Part shown: in pieces, positions 42,153-43,773 of the stretch
How the letters are laid out: every line of letters starts with the position of its first letter
How positions within the stretch are numbered: the stretch's first letter is position 1
Assembly: GCF_003610895.1 (NCBI RefSeq)
Contig: NZ_MCAS01000046.1
Span: 1-43,773 of the forward strand
DNA length: 43,773 nt
Direction of reading: 5' to 3'
Source: Paraburkholderia fungorum
GTDB taxonomy: Bacteria > Pseudomonadota > Gammaproteobacteria > Burkholderiales > Burkholderiaceae
Translations under genes and position numbers: made by a program
Notes under the pieces: model-generated
Told to the model about the DNA's origin: nothing
What the model saw: the letters and a program-made list of their open reading frames with translations, nothing else
Database searches by the model: none

Positions 42153-42980
42153 ATGGACACACGCACCTACGAACCCCACGGCGAGACGCCGCCGAAGCAG
42201 GAAACCTTCGCCGCTTTCCCCGCCAACGCGGTCAACTGGATTGCGGTGTGGCGCCGCAACTATCTTGTCTGGAAGAAGCTCGCGATTGCCTCGATGTTCG
42301 GCAATCTTGCCGATCCGATGATCTATCTGTTCGGGCTTGGTTTCGGGCTTGGGTTGATGGTCGGACATGTCGACGGCGTGTCGTATATCGCGTTTCTCGC
42401 TGCGGGCACCGTGGCATCGAGCGTGATGATGTCGGCCAGTTTTGAATCGATGTATTCGGGGTTTTCGCGCATGCACGTACAGCGCACGTGGGAGGCGATC
42501 ATGCATACGCCGCTGACGCTCGGCGACATCGTGCTCGGCGAGGTGGTGTGGGCGGGTAGCAAGTCGATGTTATCGGGCGCGGCAATCATGCTGGTGGCGG
42601 GAGTGCTCGGCTACGCGAATTTTCCGTCGATGTTGCTGGCGTTGCCGGTGATCGTGCTGACGGGGCTCGCGTTCGCGAGTATCGCGATGGTGGTGACGGC
42701 GCTGGCTCCGTCGTATGACTTCTTTATGTTTTACCAGACGTTGGTGTTGACGCCGATGTTGCTGTTGTCCGGGGTGTTTTTTCCCGTTTCGCAGTTGCCC
42801 GCTGCCGCGCGGGCCGTGACTGAGGTTTTGCCTTTGGCGCATGCTGTCGATCTGATTCGGCCGGCTATGCTGGGGCGGCCTGTCGATGGCGCGGTTTGGC
42901 ACGTTGCCGTGCTGGTGGCATATGCGGTGGGTGGGTTTGTTGTTTCAGCGGTTTTGTTTCGGCGCAGGATGATGAAGTGA
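42153..42980 (+). CDS. ABC-2 type exporter permease, NodJ type
   Basis: The 275-residue membrane partner of the NodI-like ATPase has six predicted helices (from about residue 45 to 270) and the ABC-2 signature region LLLSGVFFPVSQLPAAARAVTEVLPLAHAVDLIR near 205-238. The N-terminal 35 residues are hydrophilic. In the last third the codons shift towards TTG, GTT and TTT compared with the upstream genes, giving G/T-rich DNA that continues past the stop. No intrinsic terminator is evident after it. Confidence 0.9.
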   Translation: MDTRTYEPHGETPPKQETFAAFPANAVNWIAVWRRNYLVWKKLAIASMFGNLADPMIYLFGLGFGLGLMVGHVDGVSYIAFLAAGTVASSVMMSASFESMYSGFSRMHVQRTWEAIMHTPLTLGDIVLGEVVWAGSKSMLSGAAIMLVAGVLGYANFPSMLLALPVIVLTGLAFASIAMVVTALAPSYDFFMFYQTLVLTPMLLLSGVFFPVSQLPAAARAVTEVLPLAHAVDLIRPAMLGRPVDGAVWHVAVLVAYAVGGFVVSAVLFRRRMMK

Positions 42981-43126
42981 GGGATGGGGTTGGGGTTTTC
43001 TTGTTCTGACTTCTTTGGCCTTTTCTTGCTTTTTTAGTGGTCTGGGCGTTTGGGCGCCTGCGGCGTTGGCCTTTCCTTGTTGTGTTAATGGTCTATTAGT
43101 GTTGCCCCTGTGCGGGGCGGCACTTA
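42981..43126. other. G/T-rich spacer after the exporter genes
   Basis: No gene is evident. Several T-runs (for example 43029-43036) occur without a clear preceding stem. A small GCCCC/GGGGC hairpin lies at 43104-43118, at the left edge of the dispersed repeat. Confidence 0.5.
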
Positions 43127-43305
43127 CTTTCTTTGCCGCCGCAAAGAAAGATAAGCAAAGAAAGCGGCTCACCCCGCCAGCTCATAAGCGGGTCCCCCGC
43201 GCAGCCACGGTAGTGGTGCATCTGGAATCCGTGTTCTCGCACATTCGGCGTTAGTGACAAGGGCGTCATACTTCCGACGGCGCTGCGCGCGCCGAACGGT
43301 TCTTC
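43127..43305 (+). repeat. Dispersed intergenic repeat, copy B (complete left end)
   Basis: Same orientation as copy A at 305-475. It opens with a perfect 10-pair hairpin, CTTTCTTTGC (43127-43136) and GCAAAGAAAG (43141-43150), then the shared core with blocks AAGCGGGTCCCCCGCG, CCACGGTAGTGGTGCATCTG and TCTCGCACATTCGGC. The copies diverge after GCTGCGCGCGCCG near 43292. Confidence 0.88.
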
Positions 43306-43620
43306 ATAAAACCACCCACCACGCGTTTGCTCTTGCGGTTTGTGTCGGTCCCTGACTCGTCGGTGTATCGCAGCTGCTGATACGACTGCGGCCGTGCCAT
43401 GAATGCGACGCATCGGCATTTCAAGCGTCCGCTCCCACGGTTTGCCCAGTTCCCTGGCTAGTCGTTGCATCGCCGCGGCAGGCACAACTGTGGCCGTGCC
43501 GTAAATGCAACGCAGCGACATTTCAAGCGTCCGCTCCCACGATTTGCCCAGTTCCCGGGCTAGTCGTTGCATCGCCGCGGCAGGCACAACTGCGGCCGCC
43601 GTAAATACAATGCATCGACA
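43306..43620. repeat. Tandem 102-base repeat, two good copies plus decayed ends
   Basis: Copies at 43385-43486 and 43487-43588 differ at about 8 of 102 positions. A partial copy follows (43589-43620) and a diverged copy precedes (43310-43384). Each unit holds the blocks TTTCAAGCGTCCGCTCCCAC, TTTGCCCAGTTCC and TCGTTGCATCGCCGCGGCAG. The unit is 34 codons, and on the minus strand an open frame reads repeated LARELGK-WERTLEM segments. No start site or ribosome binding site supports a real gene, and differences between copies often change residues, so I list it as repeated DNA. Positions 43621-43773 hold nothing I can identify. Confidence 0.85.
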
Positions 43621-43773
43621 TACCATTCGAAGTGGGGGTTCGCCAACAAGTGCGGGAGCGCCTCGCCGAGGCGAAGCCGATGGTCCCCACCGAGCTCAAC
43701 CGAAGCCGAGGGTTTCCCTGGCAGACCCATCCGCGACGCACGCAGTGCGGAGTGGGAGCTGATGAGCCCTGTG

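Noticed and set aside
41174..42980. Reading the NodI/NodJ-like pair as evidence for symbiosis
   Set aside because: No nodABC, nif or other symbiosis genes are in the window, and such exporters are common in non-symbiotic Burkholderiaceae.
43096..43626. 176-residue minus-strand open frame through the right-end repeats
   Set aside because: It covers two kinds of repeat, has no recognisable domain and no start signal. I list the DNA as repeats instead.

Overview
The window looks like the main chromosome of a high-GC betaproteobacterium of the Burkholderiaceae, most probably Paraburkholderia. The reasons are the protein sequences, the arn operon with a split arnA and arnT placed first, the order rpsF-priB-rpsR-rplI-dnaB, the NodI/NodJ-type exporter, and a dispersed intergenic repeat found at both ends of the window. 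The genus is a judgement from recognition, not from a search. I see no tRNA, rRNA, CRISPR array, prophage or integrative element. Most of the window is core chromosome; the accessory signals are confined to the two ends and a few intergenic gaps.

Layout. Positions 1-304 hold one end of an IS481-like insertion sequence, which ends inside a dispersed repeat (305-475). Minus strand 551-4666 is alaA-hom-thrC (amino-acid synthesis). Plus strand 5228-13977 holds a small Mth938-like gene, then arnT, an arnE-like gene, arnB, arnC, arnA split into two genes, arnD (lipid A L-Ara4N modification) and the peroxiredoxin gene bcp. A promoter-terminator pair at 13962-14138 suggests a small RNA. A PIN-PhoH gene, a NlpC/P60 lipoprotein gene and an SDR gene without the catalytic Tyr and Lys follow. 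Minus strand 18760-26458 carries Pit and its DUF47 partner, dnaB, rplI, rpsR, priB, rpsF, an ECF sigma/anti-sigma pair and a LysR regulator.

Plus strand 26836-30517 is the glyoxylate (glycerate) pathway gcl-hyi-glxR, separated from the divergent lysR by hairpin repeats with compensatory base changes. A 692-base gap with no recognised gene precedes a DUF3597 gene. Minus strand 31785-38155 holds an AnsB-type asparaginase and the sulfate uptake locus cysB, cysA, cysW, cysT, sbp. lexA, with two SOS boxes, diverges from sbp and is followed by an unknown small gene and a DUF2939 gene. A universal stress protein gene and a NodI/NodJ-type ABC exporter close the coding part. From 43000 on the DNA is repetitive: a second copy of the dispersed repeat in the same orientation as the first, then a tandem 102-base repeat.

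How the genes work together. ArnB, the two ArnA enzymes, ArnC, ArnD, the ArnE-like flippase and ArnT form a complete path from UDP-glucuronate to L-Ara4N-modified lipid A. Sbp-CysT-CysW-CysA import sulfate, with CysB as the likely regulator. Gcl, Hyi and GlxR turn glyoxylate into glycerate. I found no clear new multi-gene system. The most unusual signals are the hairpin repeats before gcl, the candidate small RNA after bcp, the tandem repeat at the right edge, the SDR without its catalytic pair, and the candidate autoregulatory ECF promoter.
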